From Planctomycetaceae bacterium (lineage in GTDB: Bacteria; Planctomycetota; Planctomycetia; Pirellulales; Pirellulaceae), in NCBI GenBank assembly GCA_002709225.1, contig PAQH01000010.1, positions 1 through 64,000 of the forward strand: DNA of 64,000 nucleotides. Direction: 5' to 3'. Every line of letters starts with the position of its first letter. Within the stretch, counting starts at the first letter, position 1. The position numbers were made by a program, and so were the translations under genes. Shown here piece after piece: positions 45,859 to 54,843 of the stretch. The notes under the pieces are model-generated. The model saw only the letters and a program-made list of their open reading frames with translations. It was not told where the DNA came from and ran no database searches.

Positions 45859-47163
45859 TCAAGCCGCCACGGCCACCTTGTTCACCAAATCGGCTGACAA
45901 CTGCCCAAGCAGCTTGGTGGTCTTCAAGGTCGCTCCCAAATTCTCCACAACCAGATCCTGCGCGCGTCGCCCCAACAAGGCTCCGTACGCTGGATCCTCG
46001 AGACAACGCTCCACAAATTCCGTTAGTTCATCGGCATTCGTAACAACGACCGCCGCCTCTCGGTCCAACATCGCTGCAACCACGGCACGAAAGTTGTGGG
46101 TATTCGGGCCAAAACAGACAGCCGCACCATAGGCCGCCGGTTCAATCATGTTCTGGCCTCCACGCGAACCAAAACTGCCGCCCACGAACGCGATCTCAGC
46201 GAGTCCCCACCACGCGCCCAACTCACCCACACGATCAACCAGCAAAACCTCAGCTGCCGGCGCGCGCGAGGCTGGTAACTCAGAACGTCGACCCCACTGA
46301 AGGCCACTGTCTTCGAGTAAATCAACTACCTCCTGGAAACGTTCCGGGTGGCGCGGAACCAGGATCAACCGCAGCGACGAATGGCGTGGGCGAAGCTTTC
46401 GAAAGGCCTCTATCGCCGCGGCTTCCTCACCCCGCTGCGTACTTCCCGCCAAGAACACGTGATCTCGAGGATGCAGGCCCGCCAAATCGGCAAGGCGCCG
46501 CGTCGCAGCATTGTCTCGATCGGTCTCGGCACCATCGAACTTCACCGAACCGGTAACCTGCACCGTGTGGGGACGTGCGCCTAATGCGATAAAGCGAGAC
46601 GCGTACTCCTCGTTCTGCACCGCTACCAAATCAATCGACTGCAACACCCGAGACGTCCAGGGACGAATCCACCGATATCCGCGCAGACTACGGTCACTCA
46701 TCCTCCCGTTGACAACTGCAATGCCGACGTTTTGGCGCGCCGCCGTGGCGATCAGGTTCGGCCACAGCTCCAATTCGACCAGCACCAGCAGAGCAGGGCG
46801 GACGCGCCGCAGCGCCGCGGCAACGGCCCAACTAAAGTCCAACGGAGCATAGAACACGGTTTGAGTCGGAAATCGCTCCCGCGCCAATTCATAGCCGGTA
46901 CGAGTAGTCGTCGAAATACAGATCACCCAGTCAGGATGACGTCGCCGCCATGCCGCAACGAGCGGTCGGAGCAAGTTCACTTCCCCCGCACTGACGGCGT
47001 GCAACCAGATCGTATCGCCAGCGACCTTGCGCGGCGGCACCCGTCCCCAGAGCCGCGCGTTCCAACCCTGACGATATTTTCCATGACGCAGCGCCGCCCA
47101 GAGGAATCGGGGCGTCACCACCAGCAGGAGTATCAGATACAGAAGGTCGTACACATACCGCAT
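45859..47163 (-). CDS. waaA: 3-deoxy-D-manno-octulosonic acid (Kdo) transferase
   Basis: 434 residues. The enzyme adds Kdo to lipid A precursors at the inner membrane. An N-terminal membrane anchor (LLYLILLLVVTPRFLWAAL) is followed by the GT-B fold. Family hallmarks are IWLHAVSAGEVNLLRPLV, STTTRTGYELARE, LVLVELELWPNLI and, in the C-terminal domain, FVGGSFGSRGGQNMIEPAAYGAAVCFGPNTHNF. Length is normal. Its presence argues for an LPS-bearing outer membrane. It is divergent from the SDR gene and lies upstream of metK, from which it seems separate. Confidence 0.95.
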   Translation of the reverse strand: MRYVYDLLYLILLLVVTPRFLWAALRHGKYRQGWNARLWGRVPPRKVAGDTIWLHAVSAGEVNLLRPLVAAWRRRHPDWVICISTTTRTGYELARERFPTQTVFYAPLDFSWAVAAALRRVRPALLVLVELELWPNLIATAARQNVGIAVVNGRMSDRSLRGYRWIRPWTSRVLQSIDLVAVQNEEYASRFIALGARPHTVQVTGSVKFDGAETDRDNAATRRLADLAGLHPRDHVFLAGSTQRGEEAAAIEAFRKLRPRHSSLRLILVPRHPERFQEVVDLLEDSGLQWGRRSELPASRAPAAEVLLVDRVGELGAWWGLAEIAFVGGSFGSRGGQNMIEPAAYGAAVCFGPNTHNFRAVVAAMLDREAAVVVTNADELTEFVERCLEDPAYGALLGRRAQDLVVENLGATLKTTKLLGQLSADLVNKVAVAA

Positions 47164-47311
47164 CGCAGAAGCACCATCACAACCAAGCGATCACGTCCGG
47201 GAACACCCCATGTGACGTCTATCTTGTGGTAGGGATTCTCTTGACAAATGCCGTTGAGGACAAGAGACATCCGTACTCCGAGCGAAAGGCACTCGTTCAC
47301 CAGCAGCATCC

Positions 47312-47340
47312 TTGTCACTATTGAGCAATTTGCATAGGGT
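47312..47340 (+). promoter_or_regulatory. candidate promoter for the SDR gene
   Basis: TTGTCA (47312-47317) and TAGGGT (47335-47340) are 17 bp apart, giving a leader of about 67 nt before the start at 47414. Confidence 0.35.
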
Positions 47341-47413
47341 AAAACTTGCCCCGCAACAATGGCCTTTCGGCCCGCAATACCGAAAATACACCTACTGCTG
47401 GAGACACAATTCG

Positions 47414-48169
47414 ATGGCTTTCGACCTGACCGGACGGGTGGCAATTATCACCGGAAATTCAACAGGCCTGGGAAAAGGCATCGGACACGCACTAGGACTG
47501 GCCGGAGCGAGCGTCGCCGTCAATTATCAAAACCAAACCGAGCGTGCCCAGGCCACTCTTGAAGCATACCAGGCAGACGGAATCAACACGGTACTCGCAC
47601 AAGCTGACGTGACCACCGAAGATGGGGTCAATCAGCTTTTCGAGACCGTTGAATCCAGTCTGGGGCAAGTCGATATCCTGATCCCAAACGCAACCTGCGA
47701 GCAACCGCAATTGCGTATTGAAGAATACGAGTGGGAGTTCTATCAGCGGATGATCGACTTCTTTCTAAAAAGTCCTTACCTGCTTGCCAGGCGGGCCTTA
47801 CCTGCAATGAAAAAAAGACAGTACGGGCGTATCATCAATATTGTCAGTGAAGTCTTCCATCGCAGTGTGGCACCATTCAGTGCCTATGTCTCCGCCAAAG
47901 GTGCGCAAATTGGCTGGACTCGCAGTATGGCCACCGAACTGGCACCCGACGGCATCACCGTCAACATGGTGGCACCGGGATGGATCCCCGTGGAACGCCA
48001 CGCCAACGACCCACCCGAACAGAAACAAGCCTACCTGGATCAGATCCCTATGGGACGTTGGGGCCAACCCAAAGATATCGGTGACACCAGCTTGTTTCTG
48101 GCTAGCGATGAAGCCTCGTTTGTCACGGGACAAACGATCTGCGTCAACGGCGGCCTGACACCCTGGTGA
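47414..48169 (+). CDS. short-chain dehydrogenase/reductase
   Basis: 251 residues from ATG 47414 (MAFDLTGRVAIITG), with GGAG about 10 nt upstream; the 34 upstream codons are not supported. The classical SDR pattern is complete: TGNSTGLGKGIG cofactor motif, LIPNATCEQPQL (an NAT in place of NAG), INIVSEVFHRSVAPFSAYVSAKGAQ with the YxxxK pair, and a GGLTPW end like 3-oxoacyl-ACP reductases. It reduces or oxidises a carbonyl/alcohol with NAD(P). No partner genes indicate the substrate. Confidence 0.9.
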   Translation: MAFDLTGRVAIITGNSTGLGKGIGHALGLAGASVAVNYQNQTERAQATLEAYQADGINTVLAQADVTTEDGVNQLFETVESSLGQVDILIPNATCEQPQLRIEEYEWEFYQRMIDFFLKSPYLLARRALPAMKKRQYGRIINIVSEVFHRSVAPFSAYVSAKGAQIGWTRSMATELAPDGITVNMVAPGWIPVERHANDPPEQKQAYLDQIPMGRWGQPKDIGDTSLFLASDEASFVTGQTICVNGGLTPW

Positions 48170-48204
48170 GGCGGCAACGGGTAATCGACTTGTCGAAGAG
48201 GCGC

Positions 48205-48240
48205 AAAAACAACACCCCACTCCTAGAGCGAGGTGTTGTT
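48205..48240 (-). terminator. Rho-independent terminator of the repeat lipoprotein gene
   Basis: A perfect 9-bp stem (aacaacacc at 48208-48216, ggtgttgtt at 48232-48240), read on the minus strand, is followed by a run of T (plus-strand a's at 48205-48209). It lies about 30 bp past the minus-strand stop and might also slow transcription of the SDR gene. Confidence 0.7.
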
Positions 48241-48266
48241 GAATCATTGTCGCGCAGAACCGTTAA

Positions 48267-49520
48267 TTAGCGGTTCAAGCCCGTGGGGCTCGCAGATGTC
48301 TGAGCGGGAGCAACCGGAGTTTGCAATGAAGTCGACGGTTGCAGCGCGCCGCCAGTACTACCCGGGCGATATTGCCCGGCTGTCGGTGCCCATGGCGTTG
48401 AAGCGGAAGCCGGCTGTGTCAGATTCTGATTTGCTGCGGGAGCGGTGATTGCCTGACTTCCCGTGCCAGTCATGTTGCCCGGACGAGAGGTCGCTGACGG
48501 CGCCGTTGCAGTATACGCGGCGGCAGCCCCCGTCGATTGATAACTCGGCGATGGTGCGGGAGCCGGTGAGTAACCTCCTGTACCAGCGGTGGTGCTTGGG
48601 TACCCACCAGTGCTTCGACGGTAACTTCCCGGTGCCGGCGTCGCGGAACGTGATGCGGTACCACGGGACACAGCGCTTCCCCGTAATGACGAAGGACTGT
48701 TCATTGACGCATTCATCGAGCGGGGAGTTGGTGTGGTCGCCGATGACTGAGGCGCGTATCCAGGAGTTGCCGGCGTGGTCGTCGCCGGCTGAGTTGTATA
48801 TGCAGGAGTTGCCGGCTGGTACCGAGGTGTCGTCGTCGCCTCGCCGGCCGATGCGCGTCCGTAGTTGGCGGCCTGTCCCGCCGTTGTCTGCTGTCCGGCT
48901 ACACCACCTTGCGAATAGGCACCTGGCGCAGGCGTTGCACGGTAAGTGCTCGCGTTGGCGTTGGAACCATACGGGCTGGTGGCAGGTTTTGTGGCGTAGG
49001 AACTGGCCGGAGTCGCTCCCGTGGTTGGCGTATAGGGGCTGGTCGGAGCTCCGCCTGTGGTTGGCGTATAGGGGCTGGTCGAAGCTCCGCCTGTGGTTGG
49101 CGTATAGGGGCTGGTCGGAGCTCCGCCTGTGGCTGGCGCATAGGGGCTGGTCGGAGCTCCGCCTGTGGCTGGCGCATAGGGGCTAGTCGTCCGGGACGCT
49201 GAAGTCGTAGCGTACGGGCCACCAGAAACGGTCGCACTTCCGGTTGCCTGCTGACCTGCGGCCGCTGTCGCGGTGGGCGCCGTGGCGGAACGCGTCGGGT
49301 ACGCCTGATAAGGATTATTTGCAGCAGTTGGCGTGGCGGCCGGCGTGCTCACAGGCTTGGGAGTCGCGGCATACGAGGGAAGCGGGGTGCTCTGCGTGCT
49401 GGCCGCAGTGGTGTCTTTGCTGCCACCGAACCAGCTCGGTGTCTGGCAGCCAGTCAGTGAGAAACCCGAACCAACCAACAACATGGCCGCTAGTTTGGGA
49501 CCTGAATTCAATACTCGCAT
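48267..49520 (-). CDS. low-complexity repeat lipoprotein
   Basis: 417 residues from ATG 49520; an upstream open extension of 61 codons looks non-coding. The lipobox FSLTGC (Cys at residue 24) gives a lipid anchor. After it the chain is almost wholly Ala, Thr, Pro, Ser, Gly and Tyr, thus disordered. The central part has about five 12-residue repeats of the form SPYTPTTGGAPT, and later YQPATPAYTTQPATTTP-type segments. No domain is recognised. Such chains often act as surface or periplasmic spacers. A strong terminator follows. Confidence 0.75.
   Translation of the reverse strand: MRVLNSGPKLAAMLLVGSGFSLTGCQTPSWFGGSKDTTAASTQSTPLPSYAATPKPVSTPAATPTAANNPYQAYPTRSATAPTATAAAGQQATGSATVSGGPYATTSASRTTSPYAPATGGAPTSPYAPATGGAPTSPYTPTTGGASTSPYTPTTGGAPTSPYTPTTGATPASSYATKPATSPYGSNANASTYRATPAPGAYSQGGVAGQQTTAGQAANYGRASAGEATTTPRYQPATPAYTTQPATTTPATPGYAPQSSATTPTPRSMNASMNSPSSLRGSAVSRGTASRSATPAPGSYRRSTGGYPSTTAGTGGYSPAPAPSPSYQSTGAAAAYTATAPSATSRPGNMTGTGSQAITAPAANQNLTQPASASTPWAPTAGQYRPGSTGGALQPSTSLQTPVAPAQTSASPTGLNR
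49021..49193. repeat. 36-bp tandem repeat, almost five copies
   Basis: Units starting gtggttggcgtatagggg recur at 49021, 49057, 49093, 49129 (as gtggctggcgcatag) and 49165 (partial). The period is 36 bp, coding the 12-residue repeat of the lipoprotein. Copies differ by a few bases. Confidence 0.9.
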
Positions 49521-50260
49521 GACAACTGAGCCCTTATTCTTATTGAGCCACCAAAGACTCGCGGCATCCTGTTTTTCACCCAAACACCGCGTTATGAACA
49601 AATTTGAACCGCAGCTAATTGTGGGGCACCCATTCCGCCAGATGGACGCGCTACTATCCCACACAAACCATGTCGGCTTCCTTAATCCGTCCAAATGAAA
49701 CAATCCCTAAAGATTCACCAAACCGATCAATCACACCTAATGGGTTGACGGTTCCAATTGGCTCGTTGACGGAGCGCGGCGGATATTAGGGTCGCGTGTA
49801 GGCTCCGTCAATGTCAATTCGCGTCTGCCACCGCGGCAACACGGTCATCGCGCCAGACGAACTACTTTTCGCTTGGCGAAATCAATGTCTAACCCGCAGA
49901 CAAGAGTAGCCCGTGACGATCAAGACAGCGCAGCGCTGCGGGAGTGACCTGGCGACAGAGTCGCAACGCTCAGATCCCTGCTGCCTCCCACAGGTTGACA
50001 ACCCAGCGGATTCTGGGAGGATCGCCGAGCGATCGCAACAAAGTGCTTCGCTGCGGCTCTTGCCCCCAGAAATTGTTGGTGAGTTGTTATTGACGCTAGC
50101 AATCACACTGTGCTGCCCCAGACCCAAACCCCCTGCTTGCACAACACTCGAGTTTTGTCGCGAACCCCCATCCTGCGGTGCCCCCCGATGACACTACCAG
50201 TTCGGATGCAGAGACAGTCGCTAACACCACTTTTGCTGTGAACGGGGTCCGAGATCACCC
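49521..50260. other. 740-bp gap without recognisable gene
   Basis: Between the lipoprotein start and the B12/Fe-binding-type gene I find only short frames on both strands with no family resemblance, poor starts and mixed composition. No RNA gene or convincing promoter was recognised. Confidence 0.5.
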
Positions 50261-51196
50261 ATGACGCCAGAAGGACCGATCGTCTCACTACTGCCTGGTG
50301 CCACCGAGATGCTGTTTGGGCTCGGACTCGGATCACGGGTTGCCGCGGTGAGTCACCAGTGCGACTTTCCACCAGCCGTGGAAAAACTCCCGCGGGTAAC
50401 GACCTCTCGAGTCGACAGCCAGCAAACCAGTCGAGATATTGACAGGCAGGTCCATTCGTGGGCCGCGCAAACCACGGCGCTGTATCGTCTCGACGAAAAA
50501 CAAATCCGCGATCTACAACCTGACCTGATCATCACGCAGGCACACTGCGATGTGTGCGCCGTGCGGTACCAGGACGTCGAACGCATGGTGAATACCGCAC
50601 CTGAATTACAACACACCCGGTTGCTCTCCCTGCAAGCAACGCGACTCGCGGACATTCTCGGTGACATTCAACGCGTCGGTGAAGCTACAGCGACAGAAAC
50701 CGAAGCTCAAGGCTGGCAAGATCGATTGCAGCAACGACTACAGTCAATACACAACCAGGTCAGTAGGGCCAGTCGACGCCCCCGCACGGTCTGCGTGGAA
50801 TGGCTTGATCCCCTGATGCTGGCCGCCAACTGGACTCCCGATCTGATCCAAGCCGCAGGGGGTGAAAATGGCCTCACTCAGGCAGGTCATCACAGCATTT
50901 ACAACAACTGGGAAGACGTACGGACATTTGATCCGGACGTCCTCCTGCTTGCGCCTTGTGGACTCGACTTACCACACACGCTCTCAGAGCTCTCTTTATT
51001 CACGGCACAATCGGGGTGGGCTTCCCTGAAAGCCGTGCGACAGAGACAGGTCTTTGCGCTGGACGGCAACACCTATCTGCATCGCAGTGGTCCCCGGGTC
51101 GTCGAGACGATTGAACTCCTGGCACACCTGTTACACCCCAACCTCTGCCCAGCTCCAAAGAACACCTCCGCCAGGCTCAGGTGGCAACAGGTCTGA
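50261..51196 (+). CDS. BtuF/FepB-type substrate-binding-fold protein without signal peptide
   Basis: 311 residues from ATG 50261. The opening PIVSLLPGATEMLFGLGLGSRVAAVSHQCDFP is typical of the periplasmic-binding (PBP type III) domain used for cobalamin and iron complexes; IRDLQPDLIITQAHCDVC and a later FDPDVLLLAPCGLDL fit the same fold. Yet there is no signal peptide or lipobox, and no permease or ATPase genes are adjacent. A cytoplasmic ligand-binding role, perhaps for a corrinoid, is inferred from other stand-alone members. It converges on the E2 gene across a 34-bp gap with a GCCCGGaCCGGGC palindrome (51213-51225). Confidence 0.85.
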   Translation: MTPEGPIVSLLPGATEMLFGLGLGSRVAAVSHQCDFPPAVEKLPRVTTSRVDSQQTSRDIDRQVHSWAAQTTALYRLDEKQIRDLQPDLIITQAHCDVCAVRYQDVERMVNTAPELQHTRLLSLQATRLADILGDIQRVGEATATETEAQGWQDRLQQRLQSIHNQVSRASRRPRTVCVEWLDPLMLAANWTPDLIQAAGGENGLTQAGHHSIYNNWEDVRTFDPDVLLLAPCGLDLPHTLSELSLFTAQSGWASLKAVRQRQVFALDGNTYLHRSGPRVVETIELLAHLLHPNLCPAPKNTSARLRWQQV

Positions 51197-51230
51197 CCCG
51201 GATCACTACAGGGCCCGGACCGGGCTCGAG

Positions 51231-52562
51231 CTAATCGATCAGCCATGGTCCTGGCTGTTCGATAAACTCCCGGAGCGTATGCAAGAATCGAGCTGCTGGC
51301 CCGCCGTCGTGCACCCGGTGATCGAACGTCAGGCTGAGCGAAACCACAAAACGCGGCAAAACCTGCTCACCGACGACAACAGGCAGCTGGCGAATCCGCC
51401 CAACGCCCAGGATCGCCGACTGGGGAAGGTTGATAATCGGTGTAAATGCGTCCACACCGTAGTTCCCTAAGTTGGAGATCGTAAACGTCCCCCCCTGCAT
51501 CTCGTCCACGGTCAGCGCACCGGCTCGGGCCCTCTCCGCCAACCGGCGCGTTTCCACAGCCAATTGGCGCAACGAGCGTGCGGGGACATCACGAATGACA
51601 GGTGCCAAGAGCCCTTGGTCGGTGTCAATACCGATGGCGATGTGCACGTCACCAGGTACCCAAAGGGCGCCTTCCCGCCACTGAGATTGCAGATCTGGGT
51701 GCCGACCGAGCGCCAAGGCGGTCAACTTGACCAGAATATCGTTGTATCCAGGCACCCCTTCTTGGGCATCACTGGCCGCCCGAAACTGGCCGCGCAAATT
51801 GACCAGATTGGTAGCATCCACTTCGGTGTGCAGGGTGACTGCTGCCGTTTCGGCGGCCGCTGCTGACATTCGCTGGGCAATCGTCTTTCGTAGCGGGCTG
51901 ATCCGATTACTACGATCGTGATCCGCGCGCTGCCCACCACCGCGCTGCCCACCACGCGGTGCTGATAATTGGCTCGCCGCAGCGCGAATATCAGACTCGC
52001 GAATCCGCCCAGTCCGTCCGGTCCCAACGATCTCAGTCCAGTCAATTTCCAGTTCGCGAGCCACACGCCGCGCACGGGGGCTAATCGCCTTGCCTCTGGA
52101 TTTGTCGCGGGATAACGCTGCGGCTGCCGGCTCGTTCTCCTCCGCCGCCAGCCGCACATCCGCGGCCGAAACACGCCCGCCACCACCGGTACCGCACACC
52201 TGTCCCAGGTCCACGTTTAATTCGCGTGCCAGCTGCCGGACTGCCGGACCAGCAACTGCGGGCTCCGCCGTCGCAGCGGCAGCGGGCCGAGCGGGCAACT
52301 CCGCGGGAGGCGTTTCGTCGGCGGCGAGCAAATAGCCCAACAGCTGCCCGACTTGGACGGTGTCACCTGGCTGGGGAGCACCTGCGGGAATGGATAGCAC
52401 GCCGCCGTCGAACGACTCAACCTCTTGCGCTGCCTTTTCACCTTCCAGGACAAACAGCATGTCACCTGGTACGACTTCCTCACCCGGTTGCTTCAGCCAT
52501 TCGCCGAAAATACCTTCCTCCATCGACCAGCCGAGCCGGGGAACCACGATTTCAATGGCCAT
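51231..52562 (-). CDS. 2-oxoacid dehydrogenase E2 (dihydrolipoyl acyltransferase) with two subunit-binding domains
   Basis: 443 residues. An N-terminal lipoyl domain carries VLEGEKAAQE (lipoyl Lys43 in a GEKA variant of DKA). Two peripheral-subunit-binding domains follow: about residues 106-140 (VRQLARELNVDLGQVCGTGGGGRVSAADV) and 160-195 (ARRVARELEIDWTEIVGTGRTGRIRESDI). A Gly/Arg/Gln linker leads to the catalytic domain, ending with SLTFDHRVHDGGPAARFL (His415, Asp419). It transfers acyl groups from lipoamide to CoA. It lies 46 bp after the fused E1 gene; no E3 gene is in the window. Confidence 0.92.
   Translation of the reverse strand: MAIEIVVPRLGWSMEEGIFGEWLKQPGEEVVPGDMLFVLEGEKAAQEVESFDGGVLSIPAGAPQPGDTVQVGQLLGYLLAADETPPAELPARPAAAATAEPAVAGPAVRQLARELNVDLGQVCGTGGGGRVSAADVRLAAEENEPAAAALSRDKSRGKAISPRARRVARELEIDWTEIVGTGRTGRIRESDIRAAASQLSAPRGGQRGGGQRADHDRSNRISPLRKTIAQRMSAAAAETAAVTLHTEVDATNLVNLRGQFRAASDAQEGVPGYNDILVKLTALALGRHPDLQSQWREGALWVPGDVHIAIGIDTDQGLLAPVIRDVPARSLRQLAVETRRLAERARAGALTVDEMQGGTFTISNLGNYGVDAFTPIINLPQSAILGVGRIRQLPVVVGEQVLPRFVVSLSLTFDHRVHDGGPAARFLHTLREFIEQPGPWLID
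51926..51955. repeat. 15-bp tandem duplication in the E2 linker
   Basis: cgcgctgcccaccac is repeated exactly, in frame, giving the GGQR-GGGQRAD stretch between the second binding domain and the catalytic domain. Confidence 0.8.
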
Positions 52563-52608
52563 ATTGGGACCGCCTTCACCATCTACCCTGCAAATGCGCG
52601 CTCGTCAC

Positions 52609-54627
52609 TTACTCCGCAACCAGCGTCTGGATCGCCTCACGAATCGCCTCTCGAGTTGGCACCACCGCCTGCTCCAACGTCGGACTGTAGGGAGTTGGTG
52701 TAAAAGCCCCGTTCAAACGACGAATCGGAGCATCGAGGTCATCAAATGCGTCATCCGCGACGCGTGCCGCCACCTCAGCTCCCAAGCTATAGGGACCGAA
52801 AGTCTCATCCACAATCAGCAACCGCCCGGTTTTATGTACCGACTGCAAGACCGTGTCGGTATCCAAAGGTGAAACGGTGCGAGGATCGATCACCTCTACG
52901 GAAATCCCCTCTCCAGCCAGAGACTCTGCCACCGCCAGCGACTCATGTATCATGCGCGCCAGGGCAACCACCGTTACAGCGGTTCCCTCACGGGCAATAA
53001 CCGCTTTGCCGAATTCAATCTCGTACTCTTCATCCGGCACCGTCCCTTTGACTTGCAATAGCTCTCGATGCTCCAGGAACATCACCGGATCGTCGCAATT
53101 GAGTGCCCGTTTCATGAGCCCCTTGGCATCGAATGGCGTCGACGGAACCACAACACGAAAACCAGGGAAGTGCGCGTACAACGGGTAATAATTCCCGGAG
53201 TGGTGCGTCGCCGCAGAATGGCCGATGCCGATGCAACCACGCAATAAAATCGGCATCTTAATGCGCCCACTGCTCATGTACTGAATCTTGGCGATCTGAT
53301 TTACTAGCTCGCCCACCGCATCCATGATGAAGTCGGCGAACATGAAATCGATGACCGGACGTGAACCCGTCATGGCGGCTCCACCACCCAACCCGACAAA
53401 CCCACGCTCGCAAATAGGCGTGTCGCAAAGACGCTCCGGTCCATAGAGGTCGTACAGGCCCATTGTGGTGTTGAAATTACCGCCACGTTTCCCAATCCCT
53501 TCCCCCATCACAAAGATATGTGGATTCCGCCGCATCTCTTCGGAAAGCGCCTCGTGTCCCGCCTCGACGTAACTGATCTCTCGTGCATCCGTGGCGGTCG
53601 CAAGTGGATTCTGATTCAGGATTGGAGAACGCGGCGGCGCAGGTTGTTCACAATAAACGTGCCGCGTCACACTCTCGGCACTGGGATAGGCACTCTCCTC
53701 TCCAAACCGATGTGCCTCGGCAATGGTCTCGCGCACTTCCGCTTCGATCGCATCCAGGTCGTCGGCACCCACGATCCCTTCCTGTAACAGGTGGTCCCGT
53801 AGTCGCTGAATTGGGCAACGCGTTTTCCACTCTGCGACGTCGTCTCGGGTCCGATAAGAAAAATCCCCCATTCCTTCGGCGTGCGCGCGAGTTCGATAGG
53901 TCTTGCACTCAATCAACGTTGCTCCTTCACCCCGTCGCGCGCGCTCGATCGCTTGCCCTGCGACCTCATAGATCTTCAGGACGTTATTGCCGTCCAGTTC
54001 ATGCCCAGGAATCCCGTAATTTGCCGCGCGGCGTCCCACATCGGGGATCCCGCTGGAATAGGCAAAAGGAACTTCGGTGGCAAATTGATTATTCTCGCAG
54101 ACCAACAGCACCGGTAAATTCCAGATGCTGGCCATATTCAAGCCTTCGTGGAAAGCACCATTGTTGACCGCACCATCGCCAAAAAACGCGACTGCCACCT
54201 GGTCGGTCTTGAGAATCTTGAAGCTGTACCCCCCACCGCAGGCCTGCAAAATACAGGGGGCCACAATACCGCTGGTTCCCATCATGCCAATTTCAGGCTT
54301 GAACAAGTGCATGCTGCCGCCGCGTCCCTGAGAGCAGCCGGTCTCACGACCGTAGAGTTCGGCAACCAGCTCTCGTGGTGGCATGCCTTTGGCCAGCGCA
54401 TGACCATGACCACGGTGGGTACTGAAAACCACATCATCGGCGTTCAGATGCGCACACACAGCGGAGGCGATCGCTTCTTCGCCCACGTAGGTATGGCAGG
54501 CTCCATGAATCAAGCCACGCTGGTGGGATTTCGCCAACTGTTCCTCACACTGGCGAATCACCTGCATGCGTCTGTACAAGTCAGTCGCCGTAGTCTTGTC
54601 TAATTGACGTTCTGTTGTGCTTGCCAT
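52609..54627 (-). CDS. 2-oxoacid dehydrogenase E1, alpha and beta fused
   Basis: 672 residues from ATG 54627 (MASTTERQLDKTT); 42 upstream codons lack support. Residues 10-335 are the TPP-binding alpha part, with HTYVGEEAIASAV, FSTHRGHGHALAKG and FFGDGAVNNGAFHEGLNMA (the GDG..N motif). From about residue 350 the beta part begins (SYVEAGHEALSEEMRRNPHIFVMGEG), with DTPICERGFVGLGGGAAMTG and VIDPRTVSPLDTDTVLQSV. Such fusions occur in branched-chain, acetoin and some pyruvate complexes; the substrate cannot be fixed from sequence alone. It forms a pair with the E2 gene downstream. Confidence 0.92.
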   Translation of the reverse strand: MASTTERQLDKTTATDLYRRMQVIRQCEEQLAKSHQRGLIHGACHTYVGEEAIASAVCAHLNADDVVFSTHRGHGHALAKGMPPRELVAELYGRETGCSQGRGGSMHLFKPEIGMMGTSGIVAPCILQACGGGYSFKILKTDQVAVAFFGDGAVNNGAFHEGLNMASIWNLPVLLVCENNQFATEVPFAYSSGIPDVGRRAANYGIPGHELDGNNVLKIYEVAGQAIERARRGEGATLIECKTYRTRAHAEGMGDFSYRTRDDVAEWKTRCPIQRLRDHLLQEGIVGADDLDAIEAEVRETIAEAHRFGEESAYPSAESVTRHVYCEQPAPPRSPILNQNPLATATDAREISYVEAGHEALSEEMRRNPHIFVMGEGIGKRGGNFNTTMGLYDLYGPERLCDTPICERGFVGLGGGAAMTGSRPVIDFMFADFIMDAVGELVNQIAKIQYMSSGRIKMPILLRGCIGIGHSAATHHSGNYYPLYAHFPGFRVVVPSTPFDAKGLMKRALNCDDPVMFLEHRELLQVKGTVPDEEYEIEFGKAVIAREGTAVTVVALARMIHESLAVAESLAGEGISVEVIDPRTVSPLDTDTVLQSVHKTGRLLIVDETFGPYSLGAEVAARVADDAFDDLDAPIRRLNGAFTPTPYSPTLEQAVVPTREAIREAIQTLVAE

Positions 54628-54843
54628 AATACTTGTCCCACCGCGGTTCGTTTCCCAGAAGGCTCGATCCAGGCCGCCCGGGGCTCCTCTTGACGTCCCA
54701 TTATATCTCGACTCCCGCGCCTTCCAATCATGTGCTCTTGCCAGCACGCTCAAGCTAACAACAAAACAGACAGCGCGCGCGCTTGTCTCACGACCACTCG
54801 TGCAAATCGTCCGGCCAGCGCCCGAGGTCGCCCAGACGACACC

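Noticed and set aside
48449-49186. Plus-strand frame with regular repeats such as LRLWLAYRGWSE
   Set aside because: It is the antisense reading of the 36-bp repeats in the lipoprotein gene, which has a lipobox, start site and terminator.
49021-49193. 36-bp repeats as a CRISPR array
   Set aside because: The units abut without spacers, keep a reading frame and code a 12-residue repeat; no cas genes are present.
49976-49992. Minus-strand GGGAGGCAGCAG, as in 16S rRNA
   Set aside because: Only 12 bases match and the flanks do not resemble rRNA; treated as chance.
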